DNA from: Microtetraspora fusca
Lineage (GTDB): Bacteria > Actinomycetota > Actinomycetes > Streptosporangiales > Streptosporangiaceae
Reading direction: 5' to 3'
DNA: 64,000 bases
Assembly: GCF_001570365.1 (NCBI RefSeq)
Contig: NZ_BBYK01000046.1
Location: 211,005 to 275,004, forward strand
Shown here piece after piece: positions 1 to 9,177 of this stretch. The position numbers and the translations under genes were made by a program. A model generated the notes under the pieces. That model was not told the origin of the DNA and searched no databases. It saw only the letters and a list, made by a program, of their open reading frames with translations. Position 1 is the stretch's first letter. Each line of letters opens with the position of its first letter.

Positions 1-713
1 TGCGCCCATCCCGGCTCGGGGTCGGCGACGACCACGCGCAGCTTGCGCCCCTCGGCGGCCCGCAGCTCGTCCACGGTGCCGCTCGCCACCATCCGCCCGG
101 CGGAGATGATGCCGACCGAGTCGCACAGGCGCTCCACGAGTTCGAGCTGGTGACTGGAGAAGATCACCGGTACACCGCTCCTCGCCCGCTCGCGCAGCGC
201 CTCGGCCAGCGCGTCCACCGCCAGCGGGTCGAGCCCGGAGAACGGCTCGTCCAGGACGAGGACGTCGGGGTCGTGGACCAGGGCCACGGCGAGCTGCACC
301 CGCTGCTGGTTGCCCAGCGAAAGCGACTCGACCGCGTCTTTCGTGCGCTCGGTCAGCCCGAGCCGCTCCACCAGGTCACCGGTCGCCTTCCTGGCCGCAG
401 CCGGTGACAGCCCGTGCAGCCGCCCGAAGTACTCGATCTGCTCGGCGACCCGCATCTTCTGGTACAGGCCGCGTTCCTCCGGCATGTAGCCGAACCGCCG
501 CCGCTCCGCGAAACCCAGCGGAGCGCCCTTCCAGCGCACCTCACCGGAATCGGCCTGCATGACGCCCATCACGATCCGCATCGTGGTCGTCTTGCCCGCG
601 CCGTTCGCGCCGACGAAACCGAACATCTCGCCCGGCCGTACGGCGAAGCTCACCCGGTCCAGGGCGACCTTGCCCGTCCCGAACGTCTTGCGCAGTTCCT
701 GCGTCTCCAACAT
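1..713 (-). CDS. ABC transporter ATP-binding protein (C-terminus beyond window)
   Basis: This is the nucleotide-binding subunit of an ABC transporter, expected to work at the inner face of the membrane with a permease encoded beyond the left edge. The frame stays open to base 1, so about 237 residues are present and the end is missing. Walker A (GANGAGKT, residues 35-42), the signature LSLGNQQRVQ and Walker B (VLVLDEPFSG) followed by a switch-region SSHQ are all intact, so it should hydrolyse ATP. The SHQLELVERLCD and ISAGRMVASGTVDELR segments are typical of the NatA/DrrA exporter branch with a DUF4162-like tail. The ATG at 713 is the first codon of the conserved start (MLETQELRKTFG); no strong ribosome site precedes it. 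A perfect palindrome lies 58 bases upstream. The substrate is unknown. Confidence 0.9.
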   Translation of the reverse strand, partial: MLETQELRKTFGTGKVALDRVSFAVRPGEMFGFVGANGAGKTTTMRIVMGVMQADSGEVRWKGAPLGFAERRRFGYMPEERGLYQKMRVAEQIEYFGRLHGLSPAAARKATGDLVERLGLTERTKDAVESLSLGNQQRVQLAVALVHDPDVLVLDEPFSGLDPLAVDALAEALRERARSGVPVIFSSHQLELVERLCDSVGIISAGRMVASGTVDELRAAEGRKLRVVVADPEPGWA

Positions 714-770
714 GTGACCGATCATTTCGCGCTCTACCGGACGCCTGAAGACGTCGATATCAGACCTTCC

Positions 771-788
771 GGATGACATATGTCATCC
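771..788. promoter_or_regulatory. 18-bp perfect palindrome, probable operator
   Basis: GGATGACATATGTCATCC is a perfect inverted repeat with no spacer. It lies in the divergent gap between the ABC ATPase (minus strand, start 713) and the LuxR-type regulator (plus strand, start 1007). Position and symmetry suit a dimeric repressor of the GntR, PadR or TetR class controlling the ABC gene. The binding protein is not encoded in the visible flank, unless it is the neighbouring LAL regulator. Confidence 0.6.
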
Positions 789-1006
789 GATGGCGCCGGG
801 CCCGTTTGACGTGTCCGCCGACGACAAAGCGGTCATCCATCACACGGGCGCTCGGTCAAGACGACGGTTGCGAGTGCCTGATCGGGATCACGCCGCAACT
901 CCGCGGGATCCGGCACCGACCGGATTTCCGGAGATACGGAGGGTTGACCATGCTTGATCGGTATTGGATAACTGAGTTCCGACAGGGGGAGTAAACCCGC
1001 GCTGTT

Positions 1007-3925
1007 ATGGAGCCGCCCATGACCGGCCCTGCCTCCCTGGCCCCGGTGGGCCGCGACGCCCAGCTACGGACCCTCCTCCAAGCGGTCGGCAGCCCGCCCG
1101 CGGTGATCCTGGTGCAGGGCGAGGCAGGCATCGGCAAGACCCGCCTGGTCCACACGGCGATCGAGCGGCTGCGCGCCGATCGCCGCACCGTGCTGCTCGG
1201 CCACTGCCAGCAGCTCAGGGAGCCGTTCCCGTACGGCCCGGTGTTCGACGCGCTGCGCCACGCCGCCGCCGCGCTGCCCGCCGGCGACCGGCTCAACCCC
1301 GTGACCGGGGCGTTGCGCGGGTACCTGCCCGAGCTCACCGGGCACCTGCCGCCCGCCCCCTCGCCACCGCCGCTCGACGACGCGCGTGCCGAGCGGCACC
1401 GGCTGTTCCGGGCGGTGCATGCGCTGCTCGCCGCCGCGGCACCCGCCGCGCTCGTCGTCGAGGACCTGCACTGGGCCGATGACGGCACGCGGGACCTGCT
1501 CCGCTTTCTCACCGACCAGCCACCGGAGGGCCTGGCGCTGGTGGTGACCTTCCGCAGGGAGGACCTCCCCGTGCCCGGCCTGCCGTTCGGGCGCGCCTAC
1601 CGCCGCCGGCCCGGCGTTCGCAGCGAGGTGATCTCGCTGGCCCCGCTCGATGTCGAGGCGGTGCGGAGCCTTACCAGCGCGCTGCTCGACGGCGCCCCGG
1701 TGCCGCAGGAGTTCGCCGCCCGGCTGCACGAGCGCACCGCCGGAGTGCCGTTCGTGATCGAGGAGGTGGTGCGCTCGTTGCGCGACGACGCGGGCCGGCT
1801 ACCCGGCGGCGAGGACGCGCCCGAGGTACTCGACCGCATCCCCGTGCCGCTGCTGCTGCGCGAGGCGATGGCCGAGCGGCTCGCCGGGTTCTCCCCCGCC
1901 GCCCTGCGCGCCGTCCGCGCGGCGGCCGTACTCCGGATGCCCGCCGACGAACCGCTGCTCGCCGCGGTGGCCGGCGCGGAGGAACCGGACGCGGACGCGC
2001 ACGAGAACGGCCTGTCGGAGGCGCTCCGGGCGGGCGTCCTGCTCGAACACCCCGACGGCCAGTACGGCTTCCGGCACGCGCTCGCCCAGCAGGCCGCCTA
2101 CGACGCGATCCCGGGGCCGGACCGGCGGCCCATCCACCGGCGGGCGATGGCCGCGCTCTCCGCGCTCGACCCGCCGCCGCTGGTGCGGCTCGCCTACCAC
2201 GCCAGGCACGCGGGCGACCTGGACGCCTGGCGGCGCCACGGCGCGGCCGCCGCCGACCACGCCGCCGCCGTCGGCGACGTGCCCCTCGCGGTCGAGGTGC
2301 TCGAAGGCATGCTGGCCGACCGGAAGCTGCCACGCGACGCCCGCGGCCCACTCGCACTACGACTGAGCAGGATCGCCGCCGTCGGCCTGTCGTACCGGCG
2401 GGTGGTGCGGCTGCTGCGGCACCTGCTGTCGGACGACTTTCTGTCCCGCCACGTCCGCGGCGAGGCGCGGCTCAATCTGGGCGTGCTGCTGGCGAACCAG
2501 GCCGGCGCGAACCCGGCGGGACGGCAGGAGATCCTGGCCGCGCTGCCCGACCTGCACGACCGGCCCGACCTGGCCGCCCGCGGCCTGGCCCTGCTCGGGC
2601 TGCCCGCGTGGGGCGGCGAGCCGCTGGACATCCACAAGGCGTGGATGGACGAGGCGGAGAAGCTGCTGTCGTCCGTCGAGGACCAGGACCCCGAGCTGGC
2701 CGCCGCCGTCCACGCCAACAAGGTCACCATGGCCATGCTGGTGGGCTCGCCCGACGCGTTCACCATGGCCTCGGCGCTGCCGGAGAACCATCCCTCTGCG
2801 GCGGTTCGCAGGCAGGCGGCGCGGGCGTACTCGAACCTGTGCGACGCGGCGACGGCACTCGGCCACTACGGCGCGGCCGAGAAGTTCGCGGCGCGCAGCA
2901 GGAGGATCTCCGACGAGAGCGGGGCGCTCTACCCGGTTTATCTGGTGGAGATGTCGTCGCTCAGGCTCGACTGGCTCACCGGACGGTGGGAGGGGCTGCG
3001 GGAGCGCGCCGTCGCGGCGGTGGAGATGACGGCGGAGGCGCCGCTGCTGGCGGTGGAGGCGCGGCTGGCGCTCGGCATGCTCGCCCTGGCCAGGGGCGAA
3101 TGGCAGGAGGCCGGGGAGCAGCTCGACGCCACGGGCGTCCGCGACCCCGACTCCGGGTACCTGCCGGTGACCGCGCCGGCGTCCGCCGGCCTGATCGAGC
3201 TGCATCTGACCCGCGACGCGCTGGACGCCGCCCTGGCCGAAACCGAGTGGGCGGTGGGCCGGCTGCGCCGCAAGGGCCTGTGGGTGTGGGGCGACCAGGT
3301 CGCCCCACAGGCGGTGGCGGCGCTGCTCAGGGCCGGACGCGCGGGCGAGGCCGCCGATCTGGTGTCCGAGTTCGCTGCGGGCGTCGACGGCAGGACCGCA
3401 CCATCCGCGCACGCGGCCCTCGACCTGGCCCGCGGCGCGCTGGCCGAGCACGAGGGACGGCGCGACGAGGCGGCGGGACACTACGCGCGGGCGAAGTCGG
3501 CCTACGAGGGGATGCCCCGCCCACACGCCGCCGCGCGGGCCGCGGAGGCGGAGGCGGGCGCCCGGCTCGGCCTCGGCGAGCGCGAGGAGGCCGCCAAGCT
3601 CGTCGCCCGCGCGGCCGAGCGGTACGCGGCGCTCGACGCCACCCGCGACGCGGCCCGCTGCCGCCGCCTGCTGCGGGAGATCGGCGCGGCCGGACCGGCG
3701 CGCAGGACCAGGAGGGCGGGCGGCGGCGTCCTGTCACCTCGGGAGGCCGAGGTGGCCAGGCTGGTGGCCCTGGGCCGTACCAACAGGGAGATCGCCGAGG
3801 TGCTGTTCCTGTCCCGCCGCACGGTGGACACCCACGTCGCCCGGGTGCTGCAGAAGCTCGGCGTGCGCACCCGCAACGACGTGCGCGAGCCCCGGCCGGA
3901 CGACCGGCCGGGGCCCGACCACTAG
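1007..3925 (+). CDS. LAL-type LuxR-family transcriptional regulator with AAA ATPase
   Basis: This is a large ATP-binding regulator of the LuxR family (MalT-like), of the type that often acts as a pathway activator in actinomycetes. The N-terminus has Walker A (GEAGIGKT, residues 38-45) and Walker B with the HWAD extension ([10 protein letters not shown], 149-158). The middle is an Ala/Arg/Glu-rich helical repeat region compatible with TPR-like units. The C-terminus is a LuxR helix-turn-helix ([20 protein letters not shown], then [16 protein letters not shown]) about 60 residues from the end. At 972 residues the length is normal for the group. The start is either the ATG at 1007 or the one at 1019; a GGGGGAG at 985-991 favours the region but is distant. 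It runs convergently into the metallopeptidase with only 27 bases between stops. The target genes are not evident. Confidence 0.93.
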   Translation: MEPPMTGPASLAPVGRDAQLRTLLQAVGSPPAVILVQGEAGIGKTRLVHTAIERLRADRRTVLLGHCQQLREPFPYGPVFDALRHAAAALPAGDRLNPVTGALRGYLPELTGHLPPAPSPPPLDDARAERHRLFRAVHALLAAAAPAALVVEDLHWADDGTRDLLRFLTDQPPEGLALVVTFRREDLPVPGLPFGRAYRRRPGVRSEVISLAPLDVEAVRSLTSALLDGAPVPQEFAARLHERTAGVPFVIEEVVRSLRDDAGRLPGGEDAPEVLDRIPVPLLLREAMAERLAGFSPAALRAVRAAAVLRMPADEPLLAAVAGAEEPDADAHENGLSEALRAGVLLEHPDGQYGFRHALAQQAAYDAIPGPDRRPIHRRAMAALSALDPPPLVRLAYHARHAGDLDAWRRHGAAAADHAAAVGDVPLAVEVLEGMLADRKLPRDARGPLALRLSRIAAVGLSYRRVVRLLRHLLSDDFLSRHVRGEARLNLGVLLANQAGANPAGRQEILAALPDLHDRPDLAARGLALLGLPAWGGEPLDIHKAWMDEAEKLLSSVEDQDPELAAAVHANKVTMAMLVGSPDAFTMASALPENHPSAAVRRQAARAYSNLCDAATALGHYGAAEKFAARSRRISDESGALYPVYLVEMSSLRLDWLTGRWEGLRERAVAAVEMTAEAPLLAVEARLALGMLALARGEWQEAGEQLDATGVRDPDSGYLPVTAPASAGLIELHLTRDALDAALAETEWAVGRLRRKGLWVWGDQVAPQAVAALLRAGRAGEAADLVSEFAAGVDGRTAPSAHAALDLARGALAEHEGRRDEAAGHYARAKSAYEGMPRPHAAARAAEAEAGARLGLGEREEAAKLVARAAERYAALDATRDAARCRRLLREIGAAGPARRTRRAGGGVLSPREAEVARLVALGRTNREIAEVLFLSRRTVDTHVARVLQKLGVRTRNDVREPRPDDRPGPDH

Positions 3926-3952
3926 GTCGTGTCTGACACTCCCTAGTCGCGG

Positions 3953-6900
3953 TCAGAGAGTGATGCTCCAGGAGTCCAGGTAGCCCTGGTCACCCAGGTA
4001 GACGTCCTCGATGTCGAGCACCCACGTGCCCGACGCGTTCTGGTTCACCGGGACCGAGAAGGTCCTGGTGCCGTACGGGGTGCAGGTCGTGCCGCCGTAC
4101 GCGTCCACCAGATACCAGGTGCCGTTGGGGCCGCGGAGCCAGATGTCCAGGTCCTCGGCACAGGGGTGACTGATGGTGAGGGACAGCTTGACCGGCGACA
4201 CCGCCGCGCCCGACGCCGTGGACGTGATCGTGCTCTGCGCGTTCGACCAGTCCCGGATGGCGACGCGCGTGTTGTTGGTGAACGTCCTGCCGTCCGTGGT
4301 GCTCTGGACGGTCAGCGCGTACGTGGCGGTGCGGGTGCCGGTCTCGCCGGTGCCCGTCACCGTCACGGTGTACGAGCCGGCCGGTGTGGTGGCCGAGGTC
4401 GAGATCGTCAGGGTGGACGAGCCGCCCGAGGTCACCGACTGCGGGCTGAACGAGGCCGAGGCCCCGGTCGGCAGGCCGCTCGCGGACAGGTTCACCGTCT
4501 GCGCGGTGCCCGCCGTGGTGGCCGTGCCGATCGTGGAGGTGGCCTGCGCGCCCGCCTTCACCGTCCCGGACGCCGGGTTGGCGGAGATCAAGAAGTCGCG
4601 CGTCGGCGGCGTTCCGGTGCCGACCGCCTGCTTCCAGACCGCGTACAGGGCCGCGTCGGCCGCCCGGTCGAGGATGGTGTCGTTGATGTTGCTCGTGGTG
4701 TCGCACGAGGAGTGGTAGCAGGAGTCGTACGCCCGGCCCGCCGTGCCGCTCCACTTGGCCGCCTGCGCCGCCGTCTTGGTGTAGCTGGCGCCGGCCGCCA
4801 CGCCGGAGCTGGCGATGCCCGCGTTCCGGAAGGAGGCGTCGTCGGAGCGGTTGGCGCCCTCGGTGTTCTCCTCGGGCTGGAGGTTCAGCTTGTCGTAGAA
4901 CTCCTTCAGGTACTGCGCCGCGGTGGTGGTGATGTTGTTGATGAAGTAGCCGCCGTTGGGCGAGCCCACCATGTCGTAGTTGTAGTAGACCTTGATCTTC
5001 GACCGCTCCGTGGAGCTGAGCGAGTTGACGTAGAAGGCCGAGCCGTTCAGGCCCTGCTCCTCGTCGGTCCACCAGCCGAACCGCACGTGCTTGGCCAGGC
5101 TCGGGTTCTTGCTCGCCAGGGTGAGCGCGACCTCGAGTAGGGTGGCCGAACCCGAACCGTTGTCGTTGATGCCGGGACCGGCCGAGACGCTGTCGAGGTG
5201 GGCGCCGGACATGATGACCTGGCTCTCGTCACCGCCCGGCCAGTCGGCGATCAGGTTCGGGCCGGCTCCGCTGGTGCAGCGCGAGGTGCAGCTCTGCCTG
5301 GTCACGGCGTAGCCCGCGGCCTTCAGCTTGTCCTCGATGTACTGCACCGACTGCAGGTAGCCGTTGCCGGTGGACCTGCGGTTGCCGCCGTTGCTCGTGG
5401 CGATGCTCTGGAGCTGCGTCAGATGGCTCTTGATGTTGGTGACGCTGACATCCGGCGGCTCACTGCCGCCCGGCCCCTGCCCCACCTGGAGGCTGTAGGT
5501 GGCGCTGTGCGAGGTCGAACCGGTTCCCGTCACCGTGATCTGGTACGAGCCCTGCGCGGTGGAGGATCCGACGGACAGCGTCAGCGTCGAGGAGCCGCCC
5601 GAGGTCACCGACGACGGGTTGAAGGACGCCGTGGTACCGCTGGGCAGACCGGACGCGGAGAGGGTGACCGTCTGGGCGGAGCCCGAGGTGGTCTGCGTGT
5701 TCACCGTGACCGTCGCCTGCCCGCCGGGCTGCGCGCCGCCCGACGTCGGGGTGAGCGTGAGCGAGAAGTCGCTGGTGGCCGTGCCGCAGGCGGGCTCGTT
5801 CGACGCCGCCGCCACGCTGATCGCGCTCCACGCCGCCTTGGTGGTGTTGCACTCGGCGCTGTTGGCGCCGAACAACTCGATGGCCGCCGCCACGGACGCG
5901 GCGCGGACGTCGGTGTAGCGCCACGTGGACGTCTTGCGGTTCAGCGCGCCCAGGAAGATCTTTCCGGCGTTCTGGATGCCGACGCCGGTCACCGACGACG
6001 GCCCGCCGGAGCAGATCGGGCTGGACGGCTTGCCGCCGCCGGGGTTGCTGCCCTCGGCGAGCAGGTAGAACCAGTGGTTCAGCGGCCCGGCCGCCGAGTG
6101 GACCTCGGTGCTCGGGATCGAGGACGAGTAGCAGTTCGGGTCGCCGAGCGCGCTCGGGTTGTACATGTTCCGGATCGGCCCGTTGCCGACGAGATTCACC
6201 TTCTCGCCGACCAGGTAGTCCGGCGGATCGTTCGGGTTGTTCGCGTAGTGCTCGGTCAGCGCGCCGAAGATGTCGCCGGTGGCCTCGTTGAGCCCGCCGT
6301 TCTCGTTGCTCGAACCCGCGCCGCCCGGCGTCGTCTGGAAGATCGCGTGGCCGAACTCGTGCGCCACGACGTCGATGGTCGTCGCCTGCCGCGCGTTGTC
6401 CTGGCTGTGCCCGAAGTTGGTGTAGCTGCCGTTCCAGTACGCGTTGACGTCGCTCAGCCCGACCCGGGCGGGGAAGCCCCTGCCGGAGCCGTTGATGCCG
6501 TTGCGGCCCAGCCAGTCGCGCAGCATGTCCCACTCGCGCTGGACGGCGTAGAGGGTGTCCACGCAGGCCGTCTCCAGGTTGGTGCCCGAGCCGTTGCCCC
6601 ACGCGTCGTCCGTGCCGGTGTAGGCCGAGCCGTTCTGGCCGCCGCACTGGATGCCGGGCCGGCTCGTGTCGGTCATCGAGTACGAGCTGCCCGAGCCGCT
6701 CGTGCCGATGGTGACCTGGCCGTAGTAGTAGCCGTTGCCGGTGCCCTCGCGGACCAGGTCGTAGGAGTCGGCGACCTCGCCGGTCCGGGCGTCCACGAAG
6801 ACGTGCTGGACGCTGGGCTTGCCGCCGGCCAGGCCGGAGACGGTCGCCTCCCACGTGAGCCGTGGCTGATCGCCCCACGCCAGCACGACCAGGCGGGGCT

Positions 6901-7387
6901 CGGCGGAGTCGTCCACGCGGGACAGCCTGGACTTCGCCACGTCGACGGCCCGCGCGGCGCTGATCTTGGGGGTGATCGGCACGTCAGCCGCGTTCGGTCC
7001 CGTCGCCGCCACGGTGTCGCGGACGTGCCCCGCCGCGTCCGTCACGACGACCGCGTCGCCGCCGACCACCGGCAGTCCCTTGTACGTGCGCTCGTAGGCG
7101 ACGAAGTACATGTCGCCCGCGCTCGGTGTCACCGCCGTGCGGCGGTACGCCTCATCGGGTCCCCTTCTCAGGTCGTCGATTCCGCTGGCGACGGCCTTGT
7201 CCGCCACCGCCGCGGCGAGCGATGCCGGATCCGCCGCGGCGATCGCCGCCGGGTCCGCGGCGATCCGCTCGGGGGCCTTGAACCGGTCCTTCGAGGGGCC
7301 CGGTGGGGCGGCGCTGGCCGGGGAGGCCAGCAGGGCCATCGACGCGGCGGTCGCCACGCCGACGGCGGCCGCGAGTAAGCGCTTCAC
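3953..7387 (-). CDS. Secreted bifunctional metallopeptidase: thermolysin-like M4 domain fused to M28 aminopeptidase
   Basis: This is a secreted protein with two different zinc peptidase domains. The GTG at 7387 is chosen because AAAGGAG lies nine bases upstream and is followed by a signal peptide (VKRLLAAAVGVATAASMALL, ending in ASA at about residue 26). Next come an FTP/PepSY-like propeptide, then an M4 catalytic domain with HEFGH (residues 343-347) and the third zinc ligand in NEATGD (Glu368). An Ig-like or PKD-like module follows (about 550-640), then an M28 domain with GAHLDSV (His730, Asp732), NDNGSGSATLLE and WTDEEQG. A second Ig-like module (about 930-1030) and a C-terminal P/proprotein-convertase domain (about 1033-1144) finish it. 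At 1144 residues it is about twice the size of either peptidase alone. The likely role is extracellular protein degradation, the M4 endopeptidase feeding the M28 exopeptidase; this is inference. Confidence 0.93.
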   Translation of the reverse strand: MKRLLAAAVGVATAASMALLASPASAAPPGPSKDRFKAPERIAADPAAIAAADPASLAAAVADKAVASGIDDLRRGPDEAYRRTAVTPSAGDMYFVAYERTYKGLPVVGGDAVVVTDAAGHVRDTVAATGPNAADVPITPKISAARAVDVAKSRLSRVDDSAEPRLVVLAWGDQPRLTWEATVSGLAGGKPSVQHVFVDARTGEVADSYDLVREGTGNGYYYGQVTIGTSGSGSSYSMTDTSRPGIQCGGQNGSAYTGTDDAWGNGSGTNLETACVDTLYAVQREWDMLRDWLGRNGINGSGRGFPARVGLSDVNAYWNGSYTNFGHSQDNARQATTIDVVAHEFGHAIFQTTPGGAGSSNENGGLNEATGDIFGALTEHYANNPNDPPDYLVGEKVNLVGNGPIRNMYNPSALGDPNCYSSSIPSTEVHSAAGPLNHWFYLLAEGSNPGGGKPSSPICSGGPSSVTGVGIQNAGKIFLGALNRKTSTWRYTDVRAASVAAAIELFGANSAECNTTKAAWSAISVAAASNEPACGTATSDFSLTLTPTSGGAQPGGQATVTVNTQTTSGSAQTVTLSASGLPSGTTASFNPSSVTSGGSSTLTLSVGSSTAQGSYQITVTGTGSTSHSATYSLQVGQGPGGSEPPDVSVTNIKSHLTQLQSIATSNGGNRRSTGNGYLQSVQYIEDKLKAAGYAVTRQSCTSRCTSGAGPNLIADWPGGDESQVIMSGAHLDSVSAGPGINDNGSGSATLLEVALTLASKNPSLAKHVRFGWWTDEEQGLNGSAFYVNSLSSTERSKIKVYYNYDMVGSPNGGYFINNITTTAAQYLKEFYDKLNLQPEENTEGANRSDDASFRNAGIASSGVAAGASYTKTAAQAAKWSGTAGRAYDSCYHSSCDTTSNINDTILDRAADAALYAVWKQAVGTGTPPTRDFLISANPASGTVKAGAQATSTIGTATTAGTAQTVNLSASGLPTGASASFSPQSVTSGGSSTLTISTSATTPAGSYTVTVTGTGETGTRTATYALTVQSTTDGRTFTNNTRVAIRDWSNAQSTITSTASGAAVSPVKLSLTISHPCAEDLDIWLRGPNGTWYLVDAYGGTTCTPYGTRTFSVPVNQNASGTWVLDIEDVYLGDQGYLDSWSITL

Positions 7388-7745
7388 GCTGTCGTGCTCC
7401 TTTCGGCGGATTCCCCGGGCCCGCCACCGCTGAGCGCGCGCCTGCCGGCGCGGGCCGAGGGTCACGCGGTGACGAGACGGGGAATTGGGGGGTGAAAGAA
7501 CATGACGACGAGGTGAGCGAACCGTTTCGCGCCTCGTTGCCGCCAGACGCTAGGCTCCGCGCCGCCGCGTGGAAATCCGTATGGTCATCGGTAAGCGATA
7601 CCGATAATTCGTCGGCCCTGGTCAGGCATGATCGAACTGCCGGGGAGCGTCGGGTCCGGGCGCGAGAGCGCGGTCACGGGAAGGTCGGCCGAGACGGAGG
7701 ATCGCGCCTCCGAGCCGCCAGGAGCGCACCGTTACGCTGGCCCGT
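7388..7745. other. Divergent intergenic region, 358 bp
   Basis: This non-coding gap separates the metallopeptidase (minus strand) from the adenosyltransferase (plus strand), so promoters for both should lie here. It contains the ATCGGTA-N5-TACCGAT inverted repeat described separately and a CGGAGG/CCTCCG 6-bp stem at 7695-7712. No cobalamin riboswitch features were recognised upstream of the adenosyltransferase gene. Confidence 0.6.
7587..7605. promoter_or_regulatory. Inverted repeat, possible operator
   Basis: ATCGGTA and TACCGAT form a perfect 7-bp inverted repeat with a 5-bp spacer. This geometry suits a dimeric repressor. It is about 200 bases upstream of the peptidase start and 140 bases upstream of the adenosyltransferase start, so either could be the target. 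Confidence 0.35.
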
Positions 7746-8339
7746 ATGACGCGTGCTGACAACGACAAGCCGGTCGTTCTTTCCAAGATCTACACGAAGA
7801 CCGGCGACGACGGGACCACCGCCCTCGGAGACATGAGCCGCACGTCCAAGACCGATCCGCGGCTCGCGGCGTACGCCGACGTAGAGGAGGCCAACGCCGC
7901 GATCGGCGTCGCGCTGGCGATCGGCGCATTGCCCGACGACATCCCGGCCGTCCTCCGGCGGGTGCAGAACGAGCTCTTCGACCTCGGCGCCGACCTGTGC
8001 GCCCCCGTCAAGGAGAACCCGGAGTACCCCCCGCTGCGGGTGGAGCAGTCCTACATCGCGTGGCTGGAGGAGCAGTGTGACCGGTTCAACGCGGATCTGA
8101 AGCCGCTACGGAGCTTCATCCTGCCCGGCGGAACCCCCGGCGTCGCGCTCCTGCACCTCGCCCGTACGATCGTCCGCCGGGCCGAGCGGTCCGCCTGGGC
8201 GGCCCTGGAGGCCCACGACGACGTGAACCCGCTGACCGCGAAATACCTCAACCGGCTGTCGGACCTGATGTTCATCCTGTGCCGGATCGCCGCCGGCGGC
8301 GACGAGATCCTCTGGACCCCCGGCAGCACACGGCGCTGA
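7746..8339 (+). CDS. pduO: PduO-type ATP:cob(I)alamin adenosyltransferase
   Basis: This enzyme transfers the adenosyl group of ATP to cob(I)alamin to make adenosylcobalamin, the cofactor of mutases and class II ribonucleotide reductase. It is soluble and probably trimeric, as the family is. The N-terminus has the family ATP-binding signature KIYTKTGDDGTTALGD. The middle helices carry FILPGGTPGVALLHLARTIV and RRAERSAW, and the C-terminal helix has YLNRLSDLMFILCRIA. At 197 residues it has the usual length. The ATG at 7746 gives the expected short N-terminus; the upstream ribosome site is weak. It is monocistronic, and the repeat block follows its stop. An equivalent gene beside the ATP synthase operon is common in actinomycetes. 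Confidence 0.93.
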   Translation: MTRADNDKPVVLSKIYTKTGDDGTTALGDMSRTSKTDPRLAAYADVEEANAAIGVALAIGALPDDIPAVLRRVQNELFDLGADLCAPVKENPEYPPLRVEQSYIAWLEEQCDRFNADLKPLRSFILPGGTPGVALLHLARTIVRRAERSAWAALEAHDDVNPLTAKYLNRLSDLMFILCRIAAGGDEILWTPGSTRR

Positions 8340-8393
8340 ATCGCGCGAGCGCCGTCAATCATTACGGCGCCGAACCATCACGCTCGGGGCGCG

Positions 8394-8733
8394 GCGGTGT
8401 CTGGACTGAGGAGCGAGTGGGGAGCGAGGAACGAGCGACTCCGCGAGGGGCCCGGCGGTGTCTGGACTGAGGAACGAGTGGGCTGAGGAACGAAGCCCCG
8501 AGCGACGAGGGAAGACATCGACTGAAAGCGCCCCGAGCCCGCGCGAGCGAAGCGAGCGCAAATAGACACAGCGACGAGGGAAGACATCGCCTGAGGGCGC
8601 CCCGAGCCCGCGCGAGCGGAGCGAGCGCAAATAGACACGGGCGCGGCGGTGTCTGGACTGAGGAGCGAGCGGGCTGAGGGACGAGGCCCCGAGAGACGAG
8701 GGAAGACATCGACTGAGGGCGCCCCGAGCCTGC
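8394..8733. repeat. Composite intergenic direct-repeat block
   Basis: Two repeat types are interleaved between convergent genes. Type A (core GCGGTGTCTGGACTGAGG plus RCGAG) occurs at 8394, 8455 and 8646. Type B is a 69-bp unit found in full at 8501-8569 and 8570-8638, directly tandem, and truncated at 8692-8733; each carries GAGGGAAGACATCG and GCGCCCCGAGCC. The two full B copies differ at only a few positions. Both contain GCGAGCG/CGAGCGC near-palindromes. Long frames that cross this block exist only because the repeat lacks stops. Confidence 0.85.
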
Positions 8734-8752
8734 CGCGCCGAAGGCGCGGCAG
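8730..8752 (-). terminator. Rho-independent-like terminator of the ATP synthase operon
   Basis: A perfect 10-bp stem CTGCCGCGCC / GGCGCGGCAG with a 3-base loop starts four bases beyond the stop of the DUF2550 gene on the minus strand. There is no clear U-run, which is usual for high-GC actinomycete terminators. Confidence 0.7.
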
Positions 8753-8755
8753 ATG

Positions 8756-9154
8756 CTAAGCCGCGTCCAGGTAGGCGCTGGGCGGGGCGGATTCGAGCCA
8801 GGCGAGGAAGCCGGTGAGGGCGTCCTCGCTCATGGCGAGGGCGAGCGGGCCGCGTTCGGCGGAGCATTCGACCGCCCAGTAGCCTTCGGGCCCCTCGCCG
8901 CTGCCGAGGCGTCTGCGCCGGGAAACCGTGAGGCCGCGCCTCGCAATCGCGTGGCGCGGCCTCAGGCGGAGTCCGAAGAACGGGATCCAGTGCAGCTCTC
9001 CCCCGGCGTAGCGGGCTACTCCGGCTTTCCAGCCCTGGTTTCCCGTGCGTACCCGGCAGACGACATTGCCCCGGCTCATGGCCAGGGCGACACCGCGTAC
9101 GACGAGGAGGGCAGCGACAAGGGAAACGCCAGCGAAAACGTCGAGCGCCGCCAT
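8756..9154 (-). CDS. DUF2550 membrane protein downstream of atpC
   Basis: This is a conserved actinobacterial protein of unknown function. It has one N-terminal membrane helix (MAALDVFAGVSLVAALLVVR and the next few residues) followed by a soluble domain with CRVRTGNQGWKAGVARYAGG and IPFFGLRLRPRHAIARRGL, which are the hallmarks of DUF2550. Length (132 residues) and position immediately after atpC (23-base gap, same strand) match the family's standard context. It is presumably cotranscribed with the synthase, and a terminator follows its stop. A role in the synthase itself is not established. Confidence 0.85.
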   Translation of the reverse strand: MAALDVFAGVSLVAALLVVRGVALAMSRGNVVCRVRTGNQGWKAGVARYAGGELHWIPFFGLRLRPRHAIARRGLTVSRRRRLGSGEGPEGYWAVECSAERGPLALAMSEDALTGFLAWLESAPPSAYLDAA

Positions 9155-9177
9155 CGCCGCCCTCCTTCAGAAAAGAA

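Noticed and set aside
5198..7378. A 726-residue plus-strand frame opposite the metallopeptidase.
   Set aside because: It is the mirror of a codon-biased gene with two complete zinc peptidase domains; no motifs of its own.
8355..8709. Open frames across the repeat block with repeated CLPSSL and ARARG units.
   Set aside because: They are translations of the direct repeats; no start context, no family and the same unit in several frames.
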